From Cotesia glomerata (taxonomy: Eukaryota; Arthropoda; Insecta; Hymenoptera; Braconidae): DNA of 64,000 bases. Of the stretch, positions 51,805-63,687 are shown in pieces. Position 1 is the first letter of the stretch. Each line of letters begins with the position of its first letter. The stretch covers positions 6,634,001 to 6,698,000 of the forward strand of contig NC_058159.1 in the NCBI RefSeq assembly GCF_020080835.1, given 5' to 3'. The position numbers and the translations under genes are program-made. Under the pieces are notes generated by a model. The model was given only the letters and a program-made list of their open reading frames with translations, searched no databases and was not told the origin of the DNA.

Positions 51805-52623
51805 TCCCAGGTATCTTTTCAACAAAACATGTTTGTAATTTCCGATCAAAATTTTCCTATTCAAGTTTTTCTTTTCTCAAAATTTACACAAAAGATTAGC
51901 AATTTTTCCACTGTAATTATTTATTTAAAAACTGCTGAGTTTTTTTTTCATTTTTACCATCAAGTTAAACAGAAAATACTGCAACATTTTTATGTATAGA
52001 GATTTAGACTGTTTTAAATTATAAAAACCTTATCTCCTGCATAATTTCTCGCATACATTTGCATAATTTAGTAAATTTATATTTATATGCTTGGAAGTAT
52101 TTAATAAATCCGGAGCGAGTTGACATGAAAGCTTACAGCGAAAGGCAATATAAATCTCGGATTCTCGAGCTATGGATTAGAAATACTTTTATTATATAGA
52201 TATATGTATAGGAAGTGTCTGTCGTGTGTAAGTGTCGTCTTTTCTAGTCAAAAACTCATACGAGGTAATTCACTCACGGGAGCAGTTTATCTCCCGTATC
52301 GCTTCTGGTCGTTATCTCCGCAGATCTTCTCGTCACTTAGTCTATCAGTCGAAAGCCTGTATAACACCACTATACTCCACTTCGCCAGTGTGCAGGCAAA
52401 CTCAACCACCACCTTTTCTTACCGCCCCTTTCTCTCGCTTCCCCCCGGTGCCATACACACACTCACACGCATTCACAGCGGATTGAGAATTGAGCCTCGA
52501 GGTTCCATTAAACATTCTCCGAGGTTCTCAATCGATTTATTGCTCATCAAACTACATATAAAAATTTTTATTGTTTTTTTTTATTACTAATTATAATTTG
52601 TAATATAATCGGAATTTAATAAA

Positions 52624-53069
52624 TAGTATATTACATACCTAGGCCAGTAAAATAAGAAAAGTCTCAGATCACATGTAATTGTTGGCCGAGGCGAAGCCGA
52701 GGTTGACAAACATGTGATCTGAGGCTTTCTTATTTACTGGCCAAGGTGTGTATACTATTTTTCTGCTCGACGTAGCCGGAATGTGGCAACTTTGTTTAGC
52801 GCAGCGGCCAGAAAGTTGCCACTTTCCGGCCAGAGAGCAGAAAAATATTTTTTTGCCCTCCGGGCGGAAAGTGGCAACTTTCGTCCCGCTGCGCTAAACA
52901 AAGTTGCCGCTTTCCGCCTTCGTCGGACAAAAAAATAGTATACACTCCACGGGAAGTAAATAAGAAAGCCTCAGATCACATGTTTGTCAACCTCGGCTTC
53001 GCCTCGGCTGACAATTACATGTGATCTGAGACATTTCTTACTTTACTTCCCTAGGTGTGTAATATACTA
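52624..53069. mobile_element. GC-rich nested palindrome (foldback element)
   Basis: Outer ends TAGTATATTACATACCTAGG and CCTAGGTGTGTAATATACTA are inverted. Inside them, blocks at 52660-52735 and 52960-53035 are inverse copies, and each is itself a hairpin with arms CTCAGATCACATGT/ACATGTGATCTGAG around a CGAGGCGAAGCCGAGG-like core. Further in, GTGGCAACTTTGTTTAGCGC (about 52785) pairs with GCGCTAAACAAAGTTGCCGC (about 52890). The whole can fold as one long hairpin or as several small ones. It is strongly GC-rich amid A/T-rich DNA and has no open frame. Confidence 0.8.
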
Positions 53070-54531
53070 TAATTTCAGAATTTTGGATTTTTAAATTATC
53101 TATTAAATAATATTAACAAGATAAATTTTTTTCTCTAAAAAAAAAACGTTAATATCTTTTTGGAAAATTTGATTAATTTATGCTCAATTTTTTAGACTTA
53201 AAATTTATCTAATAAAAAAATTTTTTTTCAAGATTGATCAATTTTAAAAATAAAGTCAATTTTTTTAATGATTCAATTATTTTAGGTCAAATTTTTTAGA
53301 TTATAAATTATTTAACCAAAAAAATCTATAAAAAACTAATTAAAAAATTTAATGGTTTAAAATTATAAATAAAAAATAAAAATTTAATAAAATCTTTCCA
53401 AAGATTAAACAAAAAAATTCTTTCAACTTCAAATTTATCTGACCGAAATTTCCATAAAAAAATTTAATAATATAAAATTATAATTGTAACATTTAAATAA
53501 AAACTAGCTTCTTTCTTGTAAAGAAAATTGTCTAATTCATAACAATTCAAACAATAAAAAAAATCAAGGAAGAAAGATGTCCGATAACGTTAAAGACAAT
53601 AATTATAACATCCTCTGAGAAAGACAACCAAAAACAAATAAAAATCTTCATCCACAACTATGAAATAAAATAAACTGAGAGTCACTGAAAGTAACTCGAC
53701 TGCGCCTCAGGCTAGGATGAGGAGAATAAGCTTAATACAACTCCGCTCCGATATAATTAGCGTGTTTAACTCTGATTTATAATGACGGTGGAAACGCCTA
53801 CCGGTAACCCAACATCGAACATGTTGGCTCTGTAGGATAATCTCCTTGTCCTCCTCGCTGTTGTATGTCCGTCCTATATCTCCTATATATATTCAATGTT
53901 GTATATTGTACTTACATAGCAATAGAAATAGCACCTATGTCACTAGACAGACGGCTATCCGTGTTTAAACGCTCCTATCTCCCGATTGTCACTCGCACTC
54001 GATAATTATTTCGCGAGTCAACCAAATAACTCAGACACTAACTGTCAGTTCTTCACTGAACTCTTCAACAAAAGTCACCTCGACTATTTCCTTTTTTGAG
54101 TTATCTTAACAAGATAATCTGCGATTGCTCCATAAATAAATAATCGCCACGTGTTTTCTAATTCCCGACGCTTACGCCCGTAAGACAACTCAAAGAAGAC
54201 TAAGAGCAATCTGCACCTTCACCAATATAGTATATAGGGGAGGGGGGGGGGCAAAATGGGGTACTTAAGAAACCGTTATGATTTTAAGGACTTAAATATG
54301 CTGATTTTTCTCGTTTTCAGTCGTAATTGAAGGAAAATAATCAAATTTCAAATTGCCGTAGAAAAAAATTTTTTTTTTTTGCGGGCAAAATGGCGTACCC
54401 CCTGAAAAAGTGAAAAAAAAATTTCATTATCCAAAAATGAAATGTCGTTAAAAAAATAACATTTTCTTATCGATAAGTCTACGAAAGAACCCAGAGAGAT
54501 GAACAAATCACCCAAAAAAGAAACATTGTTA

Positions 54532-55070
54532 TACACGGAAAAAAAATCCTATGAAAAATTACTATAGTAACATCGTAATCCAGGACTAGACTTTCAGTAT
54601 CTCCATTTTTACGATGCTGCCGTCTACAGAATACAATTTGAATTATTGAAAATTACGATGTTATTTAGTAAATTTTTTTTCCGTAAGAGCAAGTGAATAA
54701 GGACGCATACTATATGTTTTAATAAAAGAGAGACAGAGTCTAGTAGTTTGCGACGCCACCACCGAAAGATGACCAACTACTGTATCGAGGATCTTATTAT
54801 GTGACTGAACAGAAACTTTAAATATTACCTCCGATAGCGTGAGGGGATAAACCTTGGACTTGAGGCGGAGAGGACACCGGGTTCGATTCCTGAATGATAC
54901 AGAATTATTTTTTCGGTGACCTGAACTTCTTTTTAATTTTAGTGATAGAAATTTACGATGTTGCATCGTATAAATTACGATGTTTGAGTTCTGGCCCGGC
55001 ACTGCAATGTCCTATACTAAAAATTACGATGTTTGCATTGTAATTTTTCGTACAATTTTCTTTCCGTGTA
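54532..55070. mobile_element. inverted-repeat element enclosing a tRNA-like sequence
   Basis: Perfect ends TACACGGAAA / TTTCCGTGTA extend into about 50 bp of good complementarity (AAAAATTACTATAGTAACAT against ATGTTTGCATTGTAATTTTT). Words of the type AAATTACGATGTT recur inside (54650, 54950, 54980, 55020). At 54833-54890, GATAGCGTGAGGGG resembles an A box and GGTTCGATTCC is a consensus B box at tRNA-like spacing. No coding frame is evident. Confidence 0.6.
54833..54895 (+). repeat. tRNA-like (SINE-type) promoter segment
   Basis: A-box-like TAGCGTGAGGGG is followed 45 bases later by B box GGTTCGATTCC; the T-arm is imperfect (CCGGG against CCTGA). It is probably a tRNA-derived SINE remnant within the element at 54532-55070, not a working tRNA gene. 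Confidence 0.5.
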
Positions 55071-55376
55071 GTTGACGCAATATACTCCTAACAAAAATTG
55101 AAGTAGCAAAAACAATTTTTTAATTTTGTAGTAATTTTTGACGGGTTTCGCTTGAGTAAAAATAATATCAAGATAAAAAAAAGAGTTCCGTTGAGAAGAT
55201 TCTAATTTTTGGATCTCCCGGTGAAAAATTTTTTAGACATAGTTCTCACGCAATTCCAAGCAATAGCACGAAAAAAAAAAAAAAAAAATTTATTTTGTTG
55301 AGGAAATTTTTTTTTATGAAAATTATTTTTATTCTGAGTAATTTTTTTTTTTTTTTTCCGAAATTATAATTATAAA

Positions 55377-55377
<1 letters not shown>

Positions 55378-55419
<42 letters not shown>

Positions 55420-55430
55420 GTAATAATAAT
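55378..55430. repeat. (ATT)n microsatellite
   Basis: About 14 ATT units followed by related A/T-rich near-palindromic words. Confidence 0.9.
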
Positions 55431-55747
55431 TTTTATTACAATTATAATTATAATTATTATTTTTATAATTATAAATAATATATTTATAATTATAAATAAT
55501 AATTTTTTTGCACTCTCTTTCTTGGTTTAGGGATTCAGGAAAATTTTTTCAAGTTTAATGATTTTGTAGGCCTGAAGATCTTACTTTTTAAATTAAATAT
55601 CTCACAAGCCCACCAAATGATTTTAAAGAAATTGGCGGCCTCTGACACAGTTTTCTGAGCATTGATAGTTAAATTATGACATCAAAAATTATCCGAGAAT
55701 GGATTTTGAAGTTATTTGTAAAAGACATTCTTTTAGAATGGTTAGTT

Positions 55748-56373
55748 TACACAGAAAAAAAGGTTCACTTGAGCCAAGAAAATATTGTTCTTCCTAATTA
55801 TTTCCTTGAGCAAAAAAAAAATTTTCTTTTTGACACAAGAAATTTCACTTATTTCAACAAAATTAACTCTCTTATTTTAAGAAATATGTATCTTGATCCA
55901 AGAAAATTTATTTAAGTCGAGAAAATCTTCTTGTTTTGAGAAAATTCAGCCTCTTGCTCCGAAAAATGAAATATAAAGATAGAAGTAAATTTTCATTAAT
56001 ATTTTTATTGATTAACATATCAAATGGGAAGATCAAATAATGTTGAATCATTTTTTTTCATTCAATATGTATAATTGCACGCTAAAATAATATAAAATGA
56101 GTATCAAATATTGAAGAGAAAAATTTTTTTCTCAGCTGAAGTAGGTGGCATTGCTTCCCTAAAGTATCTAAAAATATTGATCTAATATAAAAATTTATTG
56201 TATTAAGTATTTATGATAATTTGAATTAATAAAAAATTACTTCCACCAAGAATAGAATTTCAAGAAAAATTTTTATTTCGGGCAACACAACTTCAGTCTT
56301 CCTTCAGGCACCTGAAAATTTTCTTGAGCCAAGAATTTTGTTCTCCAGTCAAGAAATTTTTCTTTCTGTGTAA
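55748..56373. mobile_element. CAAGAAA-family inverted-repeat element, long or interrupted copy
   Basis: Begins ACACAGAAAAAAAGGTTCAC and ends AAATTTTTCTTTCTGTGTAA. Both ends are made of TTGAGCCAAGAAAAT-like words. The middle (about 55,965-56,270) lacks them and may be a later insertion. Related to 21408-21549 and 17466-17675. Confidence 0.55.
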
Positions 56374-57900
56374 GATTTTTCTTCGACACATTAGAGGTTT
56401 ACACTCACATACACACACGCCGACAGATTCCCTCGTATGAATATTAAGAACTAGTTCCTAGGACCTTAAAAATGTGAAGATCAGATTAGAGCTTGATTTT
56501 CGAAAACTGGCATGGAACCAATGACTCCCCGATTTTTTTTTTTTTTTAATCATTCATTTGTAAAGTGAGAACTTAAAAATTTAGAAAAAGTAATCGTAGA
56601 TGTAAAAAAAAATTTATTTCGATGCACAATGACGATAAAAATTACTGTAAGAAAAGTTAGAAAAAAAAATTTTTTTTTGTTTTTTTAATTAAAAATTTTT
56701 TTTTTTTTTAAATTGTAGGAAATGACATTAAAATATATTTTAGGAAGCTGAAAGAGCTTTTTGGAAAAAAAAAAATTTTTCTTTAATATATAATACGTAC
56801 TTTTACAACTACATCTTTACCTAACCAAGATTATTTTCATATCTGTATAATCAAGGGACTGTTAACCTAAGCACCTTTTTCATGTCAGGTATATTTTCTG
56901 CCAGGGATCAACTCCCTCAAAATACCCAAAAGGTCTTCTTGGTCTTTTTATAACTATTATTATTACTTCTCCTTCTATTCTTTTCATTTCTTTCCATTTA
57001 AAATAATTCCAAGGCCTTTACTTGCCTAAAATCTTTCAACACTAAGCCCAGTCTAACCTCTACTCTAAAATATCTATAATATCTCCACTTTGGTTCCTTC
57101 TATTCACCCACATACCTTTAGACGAGCTCTGAGCAGACTAGACTATAATTTCTACACAGAGAAAAATTTAAGAGCATTGTTTTGTCTTCAATTCTGCGCC
57201 AGAGTGTCTACTTATTTTATTACCTGGCTAATAAAGCTTTTATTTCAGTCTTTTATTCCGCAAATTACGGTGGGTTTTGTAAGCACGCGGTCTCTGCGAT
57301 AAGTAATGTACTTGGATATTTGTCTAGCCTCTATAAAAAGAATAAAGAGTGGGATAGCCAGTTGCTTTCGAAATGGGACGAATTTCGATGCCTTTCACAC
57401 CCGGATTCATTTTTGGATTCGCGATTAAACCTTTCCTTTTTTTTATTTACTTTCTTAAAAAAATTGATGAACTTGTTTATTTATTTATGTACCGGATATT
57501 TATGTTGAGCAGACGCAAGCGAGTAGGGATTGCGAAAACGTCGATAAGGCATTATAGAGTCGATCGTCACGACGACCAAATAATAGATTAGCTCCGATTG
57601 TATTAGATTACGATGACATTCCTAATTAACTGTTGCTCGTATCTCCCTTTAATTAGTGAAAACCGTTTGTGTGTATACATTCAAGTAGACATAGGTATAA
57701 TGATTGCCACAATAATAATGATAGGAATAAGTAATTTAATGAATAGATGTATGTTGAATTCAATGTATTCGTGGCAATTCAAGTCGTAGATGTAGTTGTA
57801 TATTTATCTGTAACAATATATAGTCGCTATGGAATAAATGAGTTAATATCGACAACACACAAATGCGGTTATGTCATCCGTTGACGTTTGTCCACAAATT

Positions 57901-58650
57901 GAAATAATTATTGTCGGTATATATTTGTATTATTATTATGACCACAGAGGCATAACAACTTTTAACTTGCTGATGAATTATTATCTTTATTTTTGTTATA
58001 AATAATTATTAATAGTTTTAAAATTGTATTATTTTAGGCGAAATATTACAAATACAAAAAAAAATATAAGAAACCTTTTTGTAGAAAATTAAATTTTATA
58101 TAAAAAAAATCAATTTTTTCGTATCTTTGATATCCTTTAGAAAAAATGTTCGTTTAAATAAAAAACTGCATTTTTATCATTATTATTGTTATTATTTCAA
58201 AGTAAATATTGAAAATATGAAAAAATTATAACTTCATTTGTAAGAAATTGAATTTTCTATAAAAAAGGTCTTTATTGAAATAATTATTGTCGGTATATAT
58301 TTATATTATTATTATGACCAAAGAGGCATAACAACTTTTAACTTGCTGTTGAATTATTATCTTTATTTTTGTTATAAATAATTATTTATAGTTTTAAAAT
58401 TGTATTATTTTAGGCGAAATATTGCAGATACGAAAAAATGATGAGACCTTTTTCGTAGAAAATTAAATTTTATAAAAAAAAAAAGTCCTTATCAATTTTT
58501 TCGTATTTTTCATATCCTTTAGAAAAAATGTTAGTTTAAATAAAAAACTGCATTTTTATCATTATTATTATTTCAAGGTAAATATTGAAAATATGCAAAA
58601 ATTATGACTTCATTTGTAAGAAAATGAATTTTCTATAAAAAAGGTCCTTA
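57901..58650. repeat. direct tandem duplication, period about 376 bp
   Basis: GAAATAATTATTGTCGGTAT starts both units (57901 and 58277), and the following 370 or so bases match closely, including GAGGCATAACAACTTTTAAC and two hairpin repeats per unit. The few differences suggest a recent duplication. Confidence 0.8.
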
Positions 58651-59984
58651 TCAACTTTTCATTATCTTCAATCCTTTAGACAAAATATTGATTTAAAAAA
58701 AAATTTTTATTATTTTGTCTGATAAGTGTATAATAATAGGTGTAATAAATAAAAATAATGATACTGATAATGATAATGATGTTGGCTTATCTGTGTATTG
58801 ATATAGCTTGTTATGATAATAAAAAGTAAAAATAAAAGAAATACTTTTTAATGTTCTCAGGACATTACAATAAAAAAGTGTTTATATGTGAGCGTGGATA
58901 GCTAATAGCTCGAAGCTAATAGCAGCTGGTTTTATCAAAACAACTTCGATCGGACTTAAAAATTCATGTTAATTATTCAATTACCTGGTATATTTATTTA
59001 TTATTACCCTGGATAGCCAAGAATTATTAATACGGAGTTAATTGGTCTGGTAGTATGACATTATTTATTCATTAGTCGTCCAATAATTAACTAGTGACCA
59101 GTTTATGGAAAATGTTGAATGCAAAGTAAAAACCGAGCATGATTCGAGTAAAGAAATCATTACAAGGACATGACAAATCGAGGACGCCGTTGATTAATGA
59201 CTCTAACAATGTAGACACTTTGTGTATATAACCGCAAGTATACATAATGTACTATTATATATAATAATAAATATATGTGGTTCTACTTGTTGAGAAATAG
59301 TTAAACTACTAGGCTAGTTTTGAAGACGAAAACAATTGTTGCCTTAGCCAGTGATTATATCTTAATTTTATGTTTTACGGTATTGAAGTCTAAGTAGTCG
59401 GTAATTTATTGTATAAAAACTTGTCTAGTACATACTTTTATGTTCTGTACAATGTTACATGATTTTAGAGATTTGCTCCGAGATTTGTTTCAATGACCGG
59501 AAGTTTGGTGTTCATTTGCATTAAGCAGACCGGGAATGGAATTAAATGCGATACAGATGTATGAGAAAGAGAAAAAGACATTTATATAGATGTATTTTAT
59601 ATTGGCCGGAGAAAAATAGTTTGAGAATCAACAGAACGGTAAACAGTGTTAGTTGGGTACGAAATGACGTCAAGCTCTTTGCCGGTTAATATAGAGGAAA
59701 CTTTCTAACTTCCGACAACGGTAATTCAATGGGTTATAAGTTCGACGGTGGGAGTTGAGCTACGATAGGAAAAGTTTTACTAGAAGGTGAAAATCTTTTC
59801 AAGTGTCTTTTAAAATCCTTTTTATTTTACCCAACTCCTATTATTTTCAGTTTTAAGAGTTTTTTATCGTAAGACTTAAATTTATTCGATTTTTCTGGGT
59901 TTAAAAATTCATTTTTAATCTTCACATTAATTTTAGAAAATAATAATAATAAAAATTTTTTATTTTTTCTTTAAATTATTATTC

Positions 59985-60285
59985 TGTTTAAAAAATCAAA
60001 GATACGAAAAAATTGATCAGAATCTTTCTTATAGAAAATTTAATTTCCTACAAAAAAATTTTTTTATAATTTTTTCATATTTTCAACATTTGTCCCAAAA
60101 TTTTGATTTTAAAATTTGTAAAAGCATTATGTAATAAAACCGAATTTTGATAATGAAGTACTGACTAAAAGATTAAAAATAGGAAAAGTTGATAAGAATC
60201 TTTTGTTGTAGAGAATGTAATTTTCTACAAAAAAGGTCTCTTATTATTTTTTCATATTTTTAATATTTCGCTTTAAATAACAATA
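59985..60285. repeat. two dispersed hairpin repeats
   Basis: Copies at about 59985-60110 and 60165-60285 of the hairpin described at 44005-44134. Here the loop reads ATAGAAAATTTAATTTCCTA, the reverse orientation of the 44 kb copy. Confidence 0.55.
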
Positions 60286-61931
60286 ATAGAACCAACCTAA
60301 TTTTAAAAACATTAAAATGATAAAATTATCGACAAATTAATTAAAAATAAAAGTTAAAAATAAATGAAGACAATTACAAGCTTTCGAAACCGTAGTCTTG
60401 ATTCCGGGTAATCGTTCAATTTATTTTTCATTATTATCACTATCACTGTTATATCTCAGAAGCATTGATGGCAATTAAGTTTGTTAAATGAATTCCTTAA
60501 TTGGAATTTAATTATTACAGATATACCTGTTACTGTTAACGTGTAATAGCAATAGTATAATAACAATATAAAAAAAAAACTTTGATTTTAAATCACGTAG
60601 TAAGTGTCTGGTCTTATCCGTGGTAATAAATCTTCCGGGTCGGTAAAGGTCTTATTTGGAATTTATTTTTACTCTGGCTGTTTTCTTGCTGTTTTCACGG
60701 ATAATACTCATCTCAATACATAGTAGACAATATATACAATATATAAAATACATACAATACAAAGAAGAGGAGGAGTATAAGAGTGTATTAGAGCTCAATC
60801 CATCTTACGCGTAACGATAGCCCCTCCACGTGATTATATCTCAGCACGTGCGTGTACAGTCGCTCGCAACAATCTGTACAATGATGTACTTAAATTATAT
60901 ACTTAATACTTTTATTCAATTACCACTTTCTACATTATTCCTTTAATAATTTCAATTGTTGCTATTCAATGTTAAAAAAATTTTATTCTTAATAAGAAAT
61001 TAACCGTCAATTAAAAATTACAAATACTTTCAGTTTAATTTTCATGAAACACAGTTTTGATGGAAAGTTTTTGTAATTGTTCAAAAAAATTATTAATTTT
61101 AAAAATTAAAATTTCTTTATTTGCTTTCTTTTTTTTTATCGAAAAAACATAAAAATAAAAATAAAGAGAATAGATATGCATACATTACGAGCAAAATAAT
61201 GTGACGTGTATACGGTGCACGATGTATGAGAGGAGTGGGAATACTGTACTCGCATGTACTCGTTAATTTACTGGGATCGTGTGAACTCACAATAAACGAA
61301 TCCCCCGGGCTCTCAGCTCATACACGTGCATCCAGATAATCAAAAATTCATTGTCACGTATGATAAGGTTTTTTTTCATCCAATCGAAACTTTTGATTAA
61401 AAAAAAAAAAAATTTTTTTTACATGCAATAAAAATTTTTGTTAAATATTAAAAAATACATGATTTTTAACAATTAATGATTGGAATTTAACAAAAAATAA
61501 TTACATGTGATTTATAAAAAAAAAAAAAAAAAAAAGTTTGTTAATATTGGATTGAATCGATAGGACGAAAATTGTAGCAAGATAGTAAAATAAAATAATG
61601 GGGTATCGGGTGGTATAATTTACCCGTGGATTCGGGTGGCAAGTAAAGATACGGTCTTTCAAGCCGTTACGTGGTTAATAACGCTCGAGTCGACCGCGAC
61701 GCTCGAGTACGAGAACGAGTATAGTTGATATATAGATATAGATGTATGGAGAGGGTTCCCAGCACTTTGGAGCACATACGTGTTATATTACAAGCATGTG
61801 TGAGTGTGTGCATGTGTACATGTGGAAGGAGCGTGTGTGCGTGAGTCTGGTGGCGATAGGCGCAGGAGCGGCTTGCCCGTCGAGGCATCGATCCGAGGAC
61901 AGACCCAACGAGCTACCAAGCATGACAAAGA

Positions 61932-61933
<2 letters not shown>

Positions 61934-62023
<90 letters not shown>

Positions 62024-62040
62024 TGTGTATATATATATAC
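61934..62040. repeat. (TA)n/(TG)n compound microsatellite
   Basis: About 25 TA units, then short TG runs, then more TA. Confidence 0.97.
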
Positions 62041-62838
62041 TTTTATGTATGTTTACAATACTAATTTTATTAATAAAATAATTATTTATTGATGATAAGA
62101 ACAATATTTTTTTGGAGCAATTATTTGCATTTTTATTTTTTTGCAGTGATTTTTTTGGGGATAAAATTATGATTTTGTAAAAGATGAGAATATTTTTCAA
62201 ATTTTTTGTCTCTTGTGGTTTTTTTTTTGTTAAAAAATTTTAGTTTAGCGAATGATTTCATAAATTTCTTTTTTAGTTTTTATTCAAGTTTTTTATAGAC
62301 CGCTTATATTATAAATTACAACTCTGTTTTTTATTTTTGGTTTTAACTTATTCATGATTTCTTTTGCGGAAAATTTAAATCTTATCACATATATGTTATT
62401 TTATTATATTTATATAAAAGAAATTAACATTCAAAGTATTTTGGTTTGAGAAAAAAATTTTGAATAGACCATTAAGTTTTTAAAATAGGATTACAAATAT
62501 TTTAATGTAAAAAGAGATTAAAATGTTTGTGATTGCTTTAAAAAAATTGAGTAATGGATGGATTAAAAAATTAATCAATAATAATATAATTATAAGATTG
62601 TATTTTTATTACTTTAATTATTTTAAGCAAACTATTAAAGATATAAAAAAATGATAAGATACCTTTTTTGTAGGAAATTAAATTCTCAATAAAAGAAGCT
62701 CTTTTCAATTTATTCATATGTTTGATTTTTTAAGCAGAAGATTAATTAAACAAATAATCAAAAAGTTTTATTATTATGATTAATTATTATTATAATTATT
62801 TTAGGCAAAATATTGAAAATATTCGTTAATAGTTAAAA

Positions 62839-63008
62839 AAATCATTTATTAGAGACCACTTTTTAGTATTAAACAAATATTTTTTAATATTTAAAATGAT
62901 TTGTTTGTTTTAATAAATCTGATATTCATTTATTAAATATTAACAAATCTTTTTAAATACTAAGAAATATTTGTTAAGGACTAAAAAGTGGTCTCTAATA
63001 AATGATTT
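62839..63008. mobile_element. inverted-repeat element with about 43-bp ends
   Basis: AAATCATTTATTAGAGACCA (left) and TGGTCTCTAATAAATGATTT (right) are exact inverse copies, and pairing continues inward through ACTTTTTAGT. The interior is TTAATA-rich. The right side runs on into a CTATCAGTG end at about 63,057, so this may be part of a larger member of the family at 29931-30352. Confidence 0.65.
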
Positions 63009-63189
63009 GTTAAATATTAACAAGTATTTTTAGCTATAAACAAATCCTTCTATCAGTGTGCTTATCAATTTTCCGTATTATCTTTGATATTTTAGCCAGA
63101 ATATTAATTCAATGAAAAAAAATAAATTATAATTCGAGTAAAATTATGAATATTTGTAATGATCTAGATAAGTACGAGTTATATATAGT

Positions 63190-63217
63190 TAAGGGGTAAG
63201 GTAAGGTAAGGTAAGGC
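63190..63217 (+). repeat. short (GGTAA)n tandem
   Basis: About five GGTAA units. It is not the usual insect telomere motif TTAGG. Confidence 0.85.
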
Positions 63218-63645
63218 TTTAACGCCAAATTGCTATAATACTTTGGCGCATTCTGGTGGCAACACGCCTCTACTCTCTCACCTCGTATATCAGGTACGTA
63301 TATATTATATTATTATTCTCGAGTCTGTTCTTCTCCGTTTACTTGAATAAGTGTATGGATATATATGTATGTATTTTGTATTCAGTATTCAGTACTCTGT
63401 ATGTATCCTAACTCCGTAGGCGCACTGACGTATCCTTTGTCCCACGCCGTAATCCAATTTCACGGACTGGCACAACCTACGAGTCGAGCTGAGTAGCAGG
63501 GAGAGGGAGGGGACTTTTAAACACTACGAGCGAAAAGAACACACCATTCATACATTCATACATACATACATACATACAGAGGTACATTCAACATGTATGT
63601 ACATCCAAGCTGAACTCCAAACGCCAAACGCCGACAGAGATGGAT

Positions 63646-63687
63646 TTATATATATATGTATATATATATATATATATATGTGTGTAA
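63646..63687. repeat. (TA)n/(TG)n microsatellite
   Basis: TA run ending in a short TG run. Confidence 0.9.

Noticed and set aside
54833..54895. Functional tRNA gene
   Set aside because: No paired acceptor stem and a mismatched T-arm; better read as a SINE-type remnant.
61742..62092. 116-codon open frame with Tyr-Ile runs
   Set aside because: Driven by the TA/TG microsatellite.
63190..63217. GGTAA tandem as a telomere-like repeat
   Set aside because: Insect telomere repeat is TTAGG; TAAGG is a different motif and the run is only about five units.
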